From: Rotaria macrura
Taxonomy: Eukaryota > Rotifera > Eurotatoria > Philodinida > Philodinidae
Direction of reading: 5' to 3'
NCBI GenBank assembly: GCA_900239685.1
Contig: OENT01000169.1
Location: 1-64,000, forward strand
Length of the DNA: 64,000 nt
Shown: positions 12,115 to 25,238 of the stretch, in pieces
Layout: each line of letters opens with the position of its first letter
How positions within the stretch are numbered: the first letter of the stretch is position 1
The notes under the pieces: model-generated
Told to the model about the DNA's origin: nothing
What the model saw: the letters and a program-made list of their open reading frames with translations, nothing else
Databases searched by the model: none
Made by a program: the position numbers and the translations under genes

Positions 12115-13485
12115 CTGGGAGCTATAAGTAAGATTTAGAGTAGATAGGCCTGTGTTAAATGCCAATAGGAGTAATGATAAACTTACGCCGACTTAGTATC
12201 AAAATCAGTGAGTTGTGAATCTTTATGGTATAGATATCTGCAACTTCGACCAGAACCTTTTTACATTGCTAAGCCGCTTTTGCTTTCCCTCAGATTATAA
12301 CTCTGATACTATATTCAAGAACTACTCCATTGAATGTCTTTCTCTCACCTGAAGAAGAAGAGAACAGTTGGAATATTTTCTGCCTTGAAATCTATACTTT
12401 TAATAATATGACATTCTTTCAGTAGAGGATCAGCGACGTTTCCGTTGCGGTAATTGTTTCTTTTAATATTTGAGCAGTGGTTTCTTCGATTTTGATCTCA
12501 TTTATTCAAGAGGTTAATTTCTGTTTTTCCTTTTCACAAACAAACAAAACAAAAAAAGAAATGATCACAGATTCTCCTCAGATGATTCATCTTCATCCAA
12601 TATCATCTAAAAGAAAAAGAATAATAAAAAAAGCATTTGATCAATAGGAAATCATACTTATTTTATTTTTACAGGATCATGTTTATTATTTGTACCTTTT
12701 TTTTCTTTGTTACAGCTTTCTCTAATGATCCCCGTCTAGCATGTGGATTAGCCATAAAACGAATTTATTAATTTTTTCTAGCTCTGAATCCTAGTCAGAA
12801 TTTTCATTAAAATCAATTTGGATAGTTGATATTTTTGTTAGAGGACGATAATAAGGTGTAATCCTTTTAATAGGATGGTGGCAAACGTGAGATGTTGAAA
12901 CACAATAAACAGCATTAAACAGAATCGATCTACAGGAAGAGTTGCATTTGAATCAACCAACTGCAAGCAAAATAATTATCTGATGAGTTTATTTTGTGGA
13001 ATATGTATATGCATCATACGAGCAAAATTTCTATTATCGAAATACAATGGATCGGATAACTTCTTCTTCAGCAATATATAACATACTGAACATTCGATCT
13101 CAATAAGCATAAATTAATAAATAGAAATTGATTTGAACTAGATCTTCTATCGATTTTCTCTTGCCTATCATCTAGTTTGTGAAGAAATGAAGAGTTGTTC
13201 AACGTATGCAATTAGAAAATTTGGAGAAAACCGATGCAACAGGGCTTCCTATATCACAAAATTACCTTATTCATTATTTAGTGATTACTAATATAAATAA
13301 ATATTATAAATAAATAAACAATGAAAAATAATAAGGATTAGTAAAATATTATTTGGATATAATTAAGCTTCGAAATTGAAAATCTCCCATGTGATTGAAA
13401 ACGATGGGATTCGAGTGTCGGATTCTCGTCTATTCCGTATTATATTTGATTGTCGGAACCGACAATAGGATCCGTCGAGCATCTG

Positions 13486-13517
13486 TAGAAGAGGCATGCA
13501 AAATTTATGCTCTTCTA
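13486..13517. repeat. hairpin-forming inverted repeat
   Basis: TAGAAGAGGCAT (13486-13497) faces ATGCTCTTCTA (13507-13517) with one unpaired base. A second small palindrome, TTGTCGGAACCGACAA, lies about 30 bp upstream. No gene function is implied; it may be the end of a small element. Confidence 0.4.
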
Positions 13518-14769
13518 TCGCACATTTTACAAGTAATATCAGTATTTAACTAAGAAGTTCTTTAAAGAGCTGTCACTGAAATCGTCCGTGTTCATCAGAG
13601 AGTTTCTAATAAGTTGTATACTCTGATTATCCAGGTCACTCATCCTTGCCAGGATCCTATCATATTTAGGAAATACGGAATGGTTTCGGACGATAGTTGT
13701 CGGAATCCGACGACATTTATGTTGGATTTTGATAAAGCGCGATAAGATGCTGCGGGACACCATTGTTAGAATGAATCTTCTGGGTGGAATACAATTCATC
13801 GATCTACATGATGGATGGTTATTTTTTTAATGAGAACTACTAAAGATTCGAATTTCCAATGAACCATCGAGCTGCTCTTCGGGAATCAGAGAAATTCGGA
13901 AAATTCGTTATATCATACTTTGAATTGAAACTATGCTTCTAGAAAACATATGACTTGAGACTTTTGAAATACAGAACTTGGTAAATGAATTTTGTTTGCA
14001 ACGTTTATCTATTTAAATAGACTGTAGTTGAAAGTTGTGAATTATTGTTTTCTAAAAGCTATATCACTTAACTTCGTTATATTTTCCAGACTTCAGAAAA
14101 AGTCTACTGAAAATCAAAGTTCTTCTGGAAATTGGAAAAAGCAATAGCTAAATGAAATCTAAAAGTCGTTTTCAAAGTTCTCATTAGAAAACTATGTATG
14201 TATTAGTAGATATAGAAAAAAAACAATCATTAGAGTCACGCGAATACAATTGCCTTTGATTCGACTGTTAATAATAGATGTTCGATGAATATTCATTGCC
14301 TCGGTAATTTTTCAAGAATTTGAAAAGAAAATTTTTCTATTGAACAAAACAAAATTCAAGTGTATCTTACTTAATCCATCAGTTAATATCTATATCATCA
14401 TCAATCAAATAACGACCACCGATAATCAGTTAAGGTTTTTCTTTATCTACGAAGTCATTTATTTTAACAGATCTTGCTTCTATTTATCAACAACAATAGG
14501 CAATAGCCATACAAAAAGCATACGCACGTAAGCTAATGGTTTAGAAAACAATACATTGCAATAGAGAGAGAAAAAAGCGACCGTATAACTGTCAATGAAA
14601 GAAAAGATTGAAACAATGCACTATACAAATACACAGGTAAACTCTAGATATCAATGTTAGCAAAAGCAAAAACGTCAGATCTCATTATTAATATACAATT
14701 ATAGTAAACGAGAAAAAACATTTGATTGATGTTTTAAATAAAAAAAAACAGAAAAATTCTTCTATTGAT

Positions 14770-17700
14770 TTATATTCGTCGAAGGTGACTTCGGAGAAGA
14801 TCATCAACAAGCGATGGTGTTTCACCAGGCGATAGAGTTGTCAATACATTACGGATTGATTTGTTCATATAAGGATTTAACGATGATGCACGTAGAAATG
14901 TGCTCGTTTTCATGGCATGTATTGCTGTATTCGGTGTTGGTGAAACAAATTCATCGAATGTTGGTGAAGACGGTGGTGTTATAGAAGCTAATTTATGTAG
15001 GCTTCGTGTATCATCATCATCTCGCGTTTGATCTTGATCATTGGATAGTGTGAGAGGTGTTGCAAATGTTTTTATAGTAGTTAATGATAATTTAATTAAA
15101 CGTTCTACGGCTTGTTGAAGAAGAGCAGTTGTTTGTGATTGAGCACCATGTGTTGGAGAAGATGGCGGAGTTGTGAGTATATTATCGTCATCATCATCAT
15201 CATTGTCGAGATCAGGAATAATCGTACTTACGTATTGTGGAAGACGGTTTGGTAATTTACATGTTAGGAAAGCTTTTTCAAATTCAGAAAATGATTTTGC
15301 AGAATCAAGTGTTCGTGCAGTTATTCCTTGTTTTGTTAGCAAGTCAACGAGATTCATTCGACGTGTTGATGAACTAAAATTTATTGATTAAATACAATTA
15401 TAACACGAATCGACAATAAAACGATGGAGATTCTATGATTTTTTATGCATATTTTTCAAAGTTATCTAGTGCAGTATTGAGAAAATTTCAAGCCTTCTGT
15501 TTCACTTATCAAAATGAAAAATTCTTACTGATGATATATGGGTGTTTCAGGTGAATGTTTTTCAACACTGACTGATAATCGATCTAAACAGAAAAAAATA
15601 AACTAATCGAGATAGAATGAATTCTTGGCTTGAAACCTTCTAATTCATTCTGTGGTGTTATTGACTCTTCTTCAATATCTTCGTCGTCTTCTTGTAAAAT
15701 TTCAGCACGCGTATAAACACCGGGTATAGAATGAAGACACGACGATAAACTCGGTTCGGCTAATTCTTGCCATCGTTTCAACATAGTTGATCCTAAAAAT
15801 GAGAGTATTGTTTTTTTGTTCGTAATATTTACGAGAAGAAATTCTTTCAATAACCTTCTAATCGCTTAACAAGTCTTAATCGAGGTGAAACTCCTGCTGG
15901 TAATCTTCGTTCACTTGTTAATGGTATTGTTCTTGAAAGCAAAAACACATTTAACTTTTAAATCAGAGCTTAGATAATAGTATGAAGCCTACTTGGAATT
16001 ATCTATTGGAATAGGTGAAGATGGCTGACATAAATGGCATGATGAAGAACTATAGTTTAGAAAGGTTTGTTAGATTAAAATCAATTCTCGTGAAACTCTT
16101 ACCTGCTTAAGCTCTCAGTATCACTAAATGCGGAATCATTAATTGATGATTCTCCGTCCGTATCACATAGACCATATTTAAGTCGACGACGTGAATGTCT
16201 CTTTGTTGTATTCATCATGGTTGAATTACAAAGTTGATTTGGATCTTCACTAAGTTCTTCTAATTCTGATTTCAGCGAATTTTCAAGACTCATAAAATTT
16301 GCATATTCTACTGGAGATAAAAATATTGTTTGATTTTCATTACAATCGACATCGATTGTTGGTGATGAAGGAGAACTTGGAAGTATATTTTTTTGTAAAT
16401 AATTTATTTCTTGTTGAGATTTATGAAGTTTAGATAAACATTCAGTATAGTTTTTCTCCAAATCTTCGATCTAAATAGATGATGAATAACATTCTCTTGT
16501 AGAAATTCTAAAAAGCACGAAACAAAATATTCCGTCAACAAAAACAGATGAAATGATCAATGGCTCATGAGTCAGTTTTGTTTATAAGTTCAAAAAGTAG
16601 TAGATTGAAAATTACTGAAAGTTAATTTAATGATAAAATAAGAGTGCAAATAGAATTACGTTATTGCATGATTCATAGGTTTCTATTGTTCTTTTCACTG
16701 TGATATGCAGTACAGCTCATATCTATGACATTCAAATTGTTACTGTTGTTTTTCGACTTCAAGTTAGCGTCTTTACATTGCAAAAACTGAAAATGTAATG
16801 TTTTATTCAGTTTGAAAAGTTCTATACGGGATGAACCTGTTATGTGACAAAGAGATCCTCAACAGAAACTTAAGCAGAACATCGTATTGAACTGAGAGTA
16901 AGCGCTCGTCTTTGAATTATTTAGAAGTCAATATTAGAGAGATAGAGAGATCTAAATAACAGAGACACCTTCTTCAAAATCTAATGGAGACCTTCGGGTA
17001 TCGTTTTTTCGCTAAGACAAACAGTTTGATATTTGTTTTACTATTAATACGGTTTTGTCTCTGACCGAACATCAAGTATAATGTATACTTCTCGTGTTCC
17101 ATCTCTTTATCATCGTCACGGGCACATGCACAACAACATATGGTTATGATGATATTGAACAGGTCATGCAAGACACATATTCGTTAATGAGTTATTCAGA
17201 GCCATTCCATGACTGGGTTAGTATAGTCAAGTTACAAAATTCTAACTTACGAATACGTATCAAGTACTTAAATCACTCAGCTATGATGACTCCAGATATG
17301 ATGTTGACGAGTCAACCATTGATGCTCTTCATAAAACAGGAGCATGCATTGAAAAAGAAAACATCAAAGAATCATTCAAATTAGAGATGGGGAACGAATG
17401 ATCTATTTCAGATGTAATAAAGCCAAATATTATCGACTGAAACCTCGAACATGTATGCAGCCCGCTTTAATAGCAAAAATAATCTAAATTGTTATTATTG
17501 TTAAACACCGAAGTTTTGTATGATAATTATTTAAATGTGAGATCGTGAATAGAATGAAAATTTACACACAAGGGATACTGATAATATATCTTCCTAATGA
17601 TCCATTTCAATCTTAGTCTTCGAAAATAAAGGAAGAATTTTAAAATTTTACTTTCGTTTCGTATTCATGACGAGCTTTTCCAGTTAATGATAAAAGATGT

Positions 17701-19626
17701 TTTAATTCATCATTTTCTTTTTTCAATTCATTCAATCGACGATGAACTTCACGCATTTCATAGGATAAACGAACGATTTCATCTTGTTTTTTGATATTTT
17801 CTCTGTTTTTCTTCAAGATTTCTTCTTGTAAATTTTCGATTTCGGAATTTGCATTCGCTAAAGATTTTCATAGAAAGACAACGATTCATTTTCAATTTTA
17901 TTCTTTCAAATAAACCTACCTAACGAATTAGCAAAGTGATCAATAACTGTTTGTTCTTGACGCTCCGAATTCTCTGATTCCAGTTTTAATTGCATACTCT
18001 ATATATAGAGCAAAGGTAGAACTTATTTCCTGGATATTGAATTCTTACTTCGGCACGTAATTCTCGATTTTCATACTCAAGATTACGAATTTTTTGTTCA
18101 TAATTTTGACAATCGATTTGTCTAAACGATTAAATTGAATGAGTTGTCTTTGATTATTGTTTAAATGTTCGACTTACTTTGATTCAGTTGGTGACATATC
18201 AAGATTCATATCATAAAATCGAATAAGACGTTCTTTAAGAATCAAATCATGTTTTAATTGTTTAACGATTTCTGTTGTTTGTTCGATATCTTGTTCAAGT
18301 ACTGCAACTTGATTACGTAATGAATCATTACTTTCAAGTAATGTATAACCTAAACTAACAGCCGCTTGTAAGTCATTCTCGCGATCTTCGAGCATGCGAG
18401 TTACTGCATTTATATCATGATATGTTTTTGTCATATGGCTTATTCGATCCGAAGATAAAACTAAAACGCAACGAAATTTTCTTTTTCTTTTCTTGTGAAC
18501 TATTTAAATTGTCGAATAGAACTAAATATGCAGCGAGAGATAGAATAGGCATTAAATTACCGTGAATATATTTTTGAAGCCACAATCACACAGCTAGAAG
18601 CAGGGGGAGGTCTCTTTTTTTGTATTTAATCAAGCGTAGGAATAAACAGAAACAAAAAATCCTTCCCTTTCACTTGCATTTTATTATTACTTACTGTAGT
18701 AGTCTAGAAGAGCACGAATCTGCGTATTTGTCAACGGTTCAAAGTCAGATCCGTCAATACGTGGCGTTTGAATAAAGTCTTCGTTGAAACAAGCAAAATC
18801 AGTTTCAGCACGTAAACGATAACGGGGTATTAATTCTTGAAGAAGGCTAACTATTTCAACTTCAGTTTGATTGGATTGTGTATGAATGTCTAAATAGAAG
18901 TTATGAAATACAAAAAGAAAAAGAAAAGAAGTCATTTTCATCACAATACTTAGTAAATCATATTTATCAATGATCATCAAAAATAATCAATCAATCTCTC
19001 ATTATTTTCAATTCATGAGAAGAAAAAGAAAAATTAAAGATTATGTTACGACTCACAATAGCTCATTCTCATATATTATGGGGAAGAAATATTGAAAAGA
19101 AAAGAATAATACTTAAACAGAATTGAACAAAGACGAAATATCAAGTGCGTGTGACGATTTTAAAAATAGAATCGTTTGTATTGGCATCATTATTATTACA
19201 TGATTGTATATTAAAATATTTAAATCATCTTATAATAAGGTCTGTGCAGCGAGAAAGAACAACGTAGTCAATCAACATGTGATCGAAGAGTATTTTCTTT
19301 GTTTGATCGATGAATGTAATGAAAGAGAGAATACGCATATATATGATATCCTTGTACAGTGATATTAAATACGATAGATATCAACCAGTTATTTGTGCGT
19401 ACTACTGTTACGCAAAGTATAATGAAAAGAATCGATTTCGGTTTCATTATAAGACAGATTAAGCTTACATGATTTAGGAAAATTCTTCTCTTATCCTAAC
19501 CTTGACCATAAATGGATGTGTTCGGATAAGTGTCAATCGAAAAATAAATGTAATATGATTCTTACCCGTTAGGACTTCGCAATCGACGGTCGAAGGACCT
19601 TTGGTCGATGTTGCCGCATGGGACAT
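14770..19626 (-). CDS. TRAK: trafficking kinesin-binding protein (TRAK/Milton family)
   Basis: Adaptor that links kinesin-1/dynein to mitochondria through Miro. About 12 exons give roughly 735 residues: 19566-19626 (start MSHAATSTKG), about 18691-18888, 18178-18460, 18049-18121, about 17920-17999, 17652-17857, 16103-16470, about 15993-16050, 15857-15935, 15637-15792, 15529-15583 and 14770-15373. The HAP1/Milton N-terminal coiled coil is clear: YRLRAETD, MTKTYHDINAVTRML, KERLIRFYD, then YTECLSKLHKSQQEINYLQ. The conserved C-terminal parts follow: LVKRLEG/STMLKRWQELAEP, PGVYTRAE, NLVDLLTKQGITAR and TPPSSP motifs. The dynein-binding CC1-box region (AARIG in vertebrate TRAK) reads AVSLG. Phases match at the junctions checked. 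Two introns are unusually long (18889-19565 and 16471-17651). It is divergent from the esterase gene, with about 1 kb between the starts. Confidence 0.93.
16471..17651 (-). other. 1.2 kb intron of the TRAK gene
   Basis: Other introns of this gene are mostly 50-130 bp. The intron separates the exon ending HEYETK from the one starting IEDLEKNY. It contains an open plus-strand frame (about 17094-17384) without an ATG start and with no recognisable domain. No terminal repeats or transposase were seen, so the cause of the expansion is unknown. Confidence 0.7.
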
Positions 19627-20633
19627 AAAAACAGAAGATAAACAAGATGAAAACACGCACACCACCAGAATACAACAGGCAAGTGTACAATTATAAATGC
19701 GGTGGTTAAGTTGATGCGAGATGAAAAGTAAATATAATATAATATCGATGTTTTCGCATCTAAAATATATCAAGAGAACGAGAGCACTTAAATCAATTTC
19801 ATATACATACAACTACGAAAAAGAAATACATCATTATGATATCGATGGGTTTATGTCGATGACAATTTTCCTGTCTACTCTAATCAATGTGCGAATCTAC
19901 TCGATTGTTTCCATTTGTTAATGTACAATCATCGTTCTATTTACCTAAGTGACATTTTCATACAACAAAAGCAAAATAATGAGAATGATACACTTCTGAT
20001 GAACTATGCCTTATGGCATTAAAAACATGGAATCTAACAAAAAAATAAGAAAGAAACAAAGGAAGGAAGAAAAGTATGGTGCCCTTCAAGTATGAACGAG
20101 AATATTTCATACGCAAAATTCTATTTCTAGACAATGTCAGCAGGAATCTCTTCTACTAGCTGTTCTCACACTGTGAGACTACAAAAAAGTAATCATGAGC
20201 ATAAATGAAAAAAAAAAAACTTTCAAACCAAATGTGCTAGCCGTGCGTTCTCTCATAAATTTTATTCATCGGAACAAATCAATACAGTGACGACTCGTCA
20301 CTGACGAGTAACAAATGTATTTCCATACGTTAAATGAAATTTTCATATCGGAAACCATGAATAAATAGAGTTAGATAGGAAAGTCTCAAGGTCGTTGACA
20401 ACTGATCTGAAATAGGAAAGAAAGGAATTGAGACCAATAAGGATAAGTAAACAATGATTGAGAAAATCGAGTTTGTTCTGTTAAGAAAAAGGAACACTAC
20501 GGAAAACCAATCAAATTTAAGCGCTACTTTCCATATTCACTAGTATATACTTCGTATAGACTAGCGACATTCAGGACGGATAGAATTTTGTTTTTGTATT
20601 CTTATGTATTCATTTTAGTTTCGTGTGTTAATC

Positions 20634-22363
20634 ATGACGTCATCATCAGACTCCACGATAAAAGCGGTGCATTTAGTTCAAGAATATGCACAACGTTTGC
20701 GTTTCAATACACCAGAAGACTATAATCCTATATTATCGGCTATCGGTGATGCTCGAGTTGTCATGATAGGTGCTGCAACTCATGGTATATTATTTTAAAA
20801 TCCATTGAAAACTAAAAACCATAACTATCGAATGTTGATATTGCTAGGTTCACATGAATTATATTCCCATCGAGCCGAAATAACTAAACGATTGATTCAA
20901 GAAAAAGTATAGAAGCAATTTTCTTTCATTTTGATGTATAACTTCAATTCGAATTCATACAAAGGGTTTCAAAATCATTGCATGTGATGCTGATTGGGCA
21001 CCGGCTTATCACGTAAATCAATACGTAAAAGGAACTTCATTATCAAAAATAAAAGATGCCGATGATGCTTTAAAAAATTTCACTCTATTTCCAGCATGGA
21101 TTTGGTTTGTCATTGATATTCCTTAGCTGAGTTTGATGTATGTTTTGTCCACATTTAGGCGAAATACTGTAGTTGCCGACTTTATTACATGGCTTCGAAA
21201 ACATAACGATGAATTAGAAGATCCAACGAAAAAAACAGGCTTCTTCGGTATTGATATGTACAGTTTACAGTCATGTCGTGAAGAAGTAATCAAAAATTTA
21301 GAGATCCATACACCTGGTTCGTTAGGATAATTTCGATAACTTTTATAGTGAGTTTTGTTTTTGCCCACTAAATAAATAGATTTAGCAAAAGTAGCACGCA
21401 AAAATTATGGATGTTTTGAAAAACATACTGATGAACATGAATTTGGTTTATGTCCAGCAACGAATCTCGGTTCAAGTCATGAAAAAGAAATCATTCATGT
21501 ATTAATCAAAATGTTAGAGCAACATATTAAATCGGCAGCCGAATATAAATCAAGTAATACGAAATTCGATGACAGCTTTTACATAATGGAACATGCTAAA
21601 ATATCTCACGAAGCTGAAAAATATTTTCAACATATGTTTCAAGGTGGTCAATTAACATGGAATATGCGTGATACACACATGTGTGATGTTCTACATGATT
21701 TGATGGAATACTATGGACCTGAAACGAAAGCTGTTATTTGGGTAAACAGAAATTTTCTTCTGAAAAGAAGAACTAATTAGTAGATAAGAAAGAATTTCAA
21801 TGATGCATGTCTTTTTCTAGGCATCTAATTCTCATGTTGGGGACATTCGTGAAACGGAAACAATTCGAGTACATAGAGTTAATATTGGACAATTAGTTCG
21901 TGAACGCTTTGGTATAGAAAATACCTATAGTATTGGATTTACAACACATAAAGGTACTGTAACAGCAGTTGATAATTGGGATATGCATTCAGAATTTAAA
22001 GCTCTACGACCATCATCAGATGATAGTATTGAATTTGTATTACATGAAGCTCTTATAAAAAATTCCAGTATGTTTTATGATGGTCAATATTGTCTATTCT
22101 TTCGTTCCAATAACTCGTCGGTTGGAGTTTCCAAAGCATTACATAATGAATTACATAAAAAAAGGTTCGAACGCTTCATTGGTGTTATATACAGGCCACA
22201 TACAGAACATCAATCACATTATTTTCCTGCAAGTATTTCAACACAATTCGATTGCATTATTCATGTGGAAATGACACGCGCTATACGACCATTAGAAACT
22301 CATCCAGTTTGGGAGCAAAAAGAGAAAGAACATGCCAATGAAACGTTTACTGTGATGAATTAA
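20634..22363 (+). CDS. erythromycin-esterase-family protein (Ere/PF05139)
   Basis: Six exons (20634-20784, 20848-20906, 20965-21104, 21159-21316, 21380-21741, 21821-22363) sum to 1413 bp, a 470-residue protein, near the family's usual length. Family landmarks in order: VVMIGAATHGSHELYSHR, IACDADWAPAYHVN, RNTVVADFITWLR, GFFGIDMYSLQ, QLTWNMRDTHM, ASNSHVGDIRET and GFTTHKG. Known Ere enzymes hydrolyse macrolide lactones, though most members have unknown substrates. Several key positions differ: the Glu of GEATHG is Ala, the Glu of the VAVEADW segment is Asp, and the first His of AHNxH is Ser; the motif His, the following Arg and the second His remain. The family is essentially bacterial with scattered eukaryotic cases, so transfer is likely, but host-like introns show it is long resident. 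No signal peptide is visible. An acceptor-like AG lies 15 nt before ATG. Confidence 0.9.
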
Positions 22364-25238
22364 TTGATATCGCTAGACGTTTTTCTCCAAACTACTAGGC
22401 TCTTTTTTATTTTCTTAATTGATGAATGAAACGAATCTCACGATCCTAGGTACTTAAAAAATATTTATATAACTACTTGCATCGATCCGAGAGAATTCAA
22501 TTTTTTTCTAATTTTAAGTTTAACAATAAAAGCATGATCATCTTAGTTCAAATTGAAATCCTTTTCATAGTATTGTTTCTATCAGACTGTAATCGATACT
22601 TTACATGATGGAATTGACATTAGTAAGGGCAAACTTCATTTAAATAACGGACTGGTGATCCTTTTTTTGTTTGTTTACATTTGTCAACATATGAGTTTTG
22701 TCTAGGGTGAAGTTCAAGTCCAAAGTCTATTGAAAATATACTCTTCTACGTCAATGCTTTTCCTTTTCAGATTTTCTGATTGTTCTTATGATGAAATTGT
22801 ACGGAAGTGTATTCAATAGCTCGTTTGACATGCAAGAAAAACACAAATTATATGAGCGTTATTCTTGTTTTACAATCGTCCAGGAACAATAATCAAAGTA
22901 TGAACTTTGAACTGATTAATTATTTGCTAGAATACCTTTGTAACTATTCATGTAAATCAGAAAAAAAGCTCATGCTTTCTAGTATAGGCATAAAACAATT
23001 ATAATTGACGTTTTAATTCAGAGAAATACAAAAAAGAAAATAAGACTTTTGTGATCGGTTACTTTTCTAATTTGGTCTCAAGCGATAAACATGAATTTAT
23101 TTGTAGGGAAATTAGCATCTATTATTCGCTTGATTTGATAGATATTTTTCTATCCAATATTAAACTTTTCTTTTTTGTCAAGACATTGTCGTCGCTTTCA
23201 CTTATTGAACCGATACCTGACATTTTTGTCAATCACACGAGTAATTTACGGAAGTAGACTAGGAAATAGCTGGAAGTTATTTTTGTTACTAAAAGCAGAT
23301 TGGCTATACTAGAACAAAGCTTAACAATCAAAACCTTGTAAACTCGTCAGACGATTGTAATTCAAAACTTTAACACCCAAATATCACTTGATTCATAAGA
23401 AAACAAAGCCAATAGCTACTGATTCAAAGAATACTGAATCCGAATGTTGTAGGTTTTTTACACATTATTCGGTGCTTATTTCGGCACATTGGCCTTAAAT
23501 GTATAGAATTTGCTGCCAACATCTTATGTATTATATCGGTACACAAGATAATTGTTTTGAAAAATTTAGACATACATTGAAAAACTTTTCACAATCTATA
23601 ATTTTTTTTGTACAGATATCTTTTGGTACTGATCTAAAATCTTATTTTTTAAGGAGGACATCACTTAGTATTCTGAATAAATCATCATTGATGTGACATA
23701 GTTAAAAATACTCGTTAGAAAAAGTCATCCTCCAGAAAACCATCAGTGATAATTTTGCTTAGTCACATTGTTCATAGCGAACTACCAATATACATTCTTA
23801 TGAGTTTAAATCTGAGTATAGTTAACGGGTGATAAAGATTACATGGTCGATGTTTGATACACATTTTTTTCTCATGATAAACTCCAGTAAAAAGTTTGCC
23901 TTTTGTTCTCGAAAGATAGAAAATTTCATGTTGATTCTATCGATAGAGTTTTTTATAAATAACTATCTGACATTCTACGGTAATGGCAAACATCTGGGGC
24001 AAAAGTAAAACATAATTTGTTTACAATTTGACTATTACAATATATCACTTTTGCTTGTTCGATAATTTTATGTTGATTATTCAAACACTACGAGAACAAG
24101 TACACAGACACGAATTTGCTTTTGATTGAGTCGCACATTTTCAATGCACTTCCTAATCAAGGACAACATAATTATGTTGTCGTTGAATCATAGAAGAAGA
24201 TTGATCTTATGATGAAAAACACGTAATCGAGTGTAGGATTATTCATATGTTTTTAATCAACACAATCGTCGTGAGAAGTCAGGTCATGAAAAAATTCTTC
24301 AAGCAAATTACAATTGTTTGGTTCGTATATGTCTGATTCTTTTCTTTCGTAGCTATCGAAATTTATAAAATCGAACATGCCATCAAATAAATAACAAAGT
24401 CACAACTCTTAATATTAAAAATGCAATTTTCGAATTCTATAAAATCGTGTGAAAATGAAACCGTATACATTGATGATTTGTTAGTTGAATATATGAATTT
24501 TTCTTGCCATAGAATAAATTTACTGCTCCAATAAAGTCAGGTATAGTTATTTGAAAAAAAGAATCTTCCATTAAATCTGTATCTATCATTTTTCTAGCTT
24601 TTAGAATCACTAAAACGAACTTTGCCGTAGAATAGTGATTGAAAGACACTGCTATTGCATGTCTTTTCTTTGATCTGCCTCGTCTACTATTTGTAGATAA
24701 TTATCAAATGCTTCTTATTCATTTTCCTCCGAGACAAAGTTTTAAACATCAAACTTTTCGTCTATTGGTAACGAGCTTTATGTGATAAACATAACAATAA
24801 TCGATGAATATCATATATCTTTCTAATCAAGATTAATACGTAAATCGTTGACAGACTGCTAATTTGACGAAACAGAACTATCGTCTCAATGATTGATGTT
24901 GACAAATGTGCGTTGATTTTATACTGGTAACCAGGAGTTTTAATTCTGAAAACGAATTTTAACTATTTGGACATAAACAAATGATTCTATTCCTATATTT
25001 ATATTCATATAAACAAAATTTATCATCAATTAGACTTGCTAAATGACGTCGTCAATGAATGAAACACGTTTAAAATTGTCATGCTATTCAAATAATCGTC
25101 TATCATAACTATTATGATAAGCAAAAAAAAACAAGAGGAAAAAAGTAGATACTATTTCCTATATTGAATCTTTCTTTATTTTAAAACTTTAACAATCTTT
25201 GTTAATGAAACATCTTATCGTTTGATATTTACATTTTA
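22364..25238. other. 2.9 kb intergenic region between convergent genes
   Basis: Lies between the esterase stop and the stop of the mS29 gene, so it holds two 3' flanks. Only frames under 70 codons occur, most without ATG. An AATAAA motif lies near 22524. No repeats or RNA genes were recognised. Confidence 0.5.

Larger units (their letters stand above)
9113..14769. other. 5.6 kb gene-poor spacer
   Basis: No gene can be assigned with confidence. It holds short TGTGGG-type runs at 9363-9377 and 11257-11275, a possible lone exon at 11996-12114 (-) and a hairpin at 13486-13517. A minus frame at 13539-13799 is open for 86 codons but resembles nothing known. The right end is the 3' flank of the TRAK gene. 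Confidence 0.4.

Noticed and set aside
17094-17384. Plus-strand frame inside the TRAK intron
   Set aside because: It begins with GTG, not ATG, and shows no recognisable domain or splice context.
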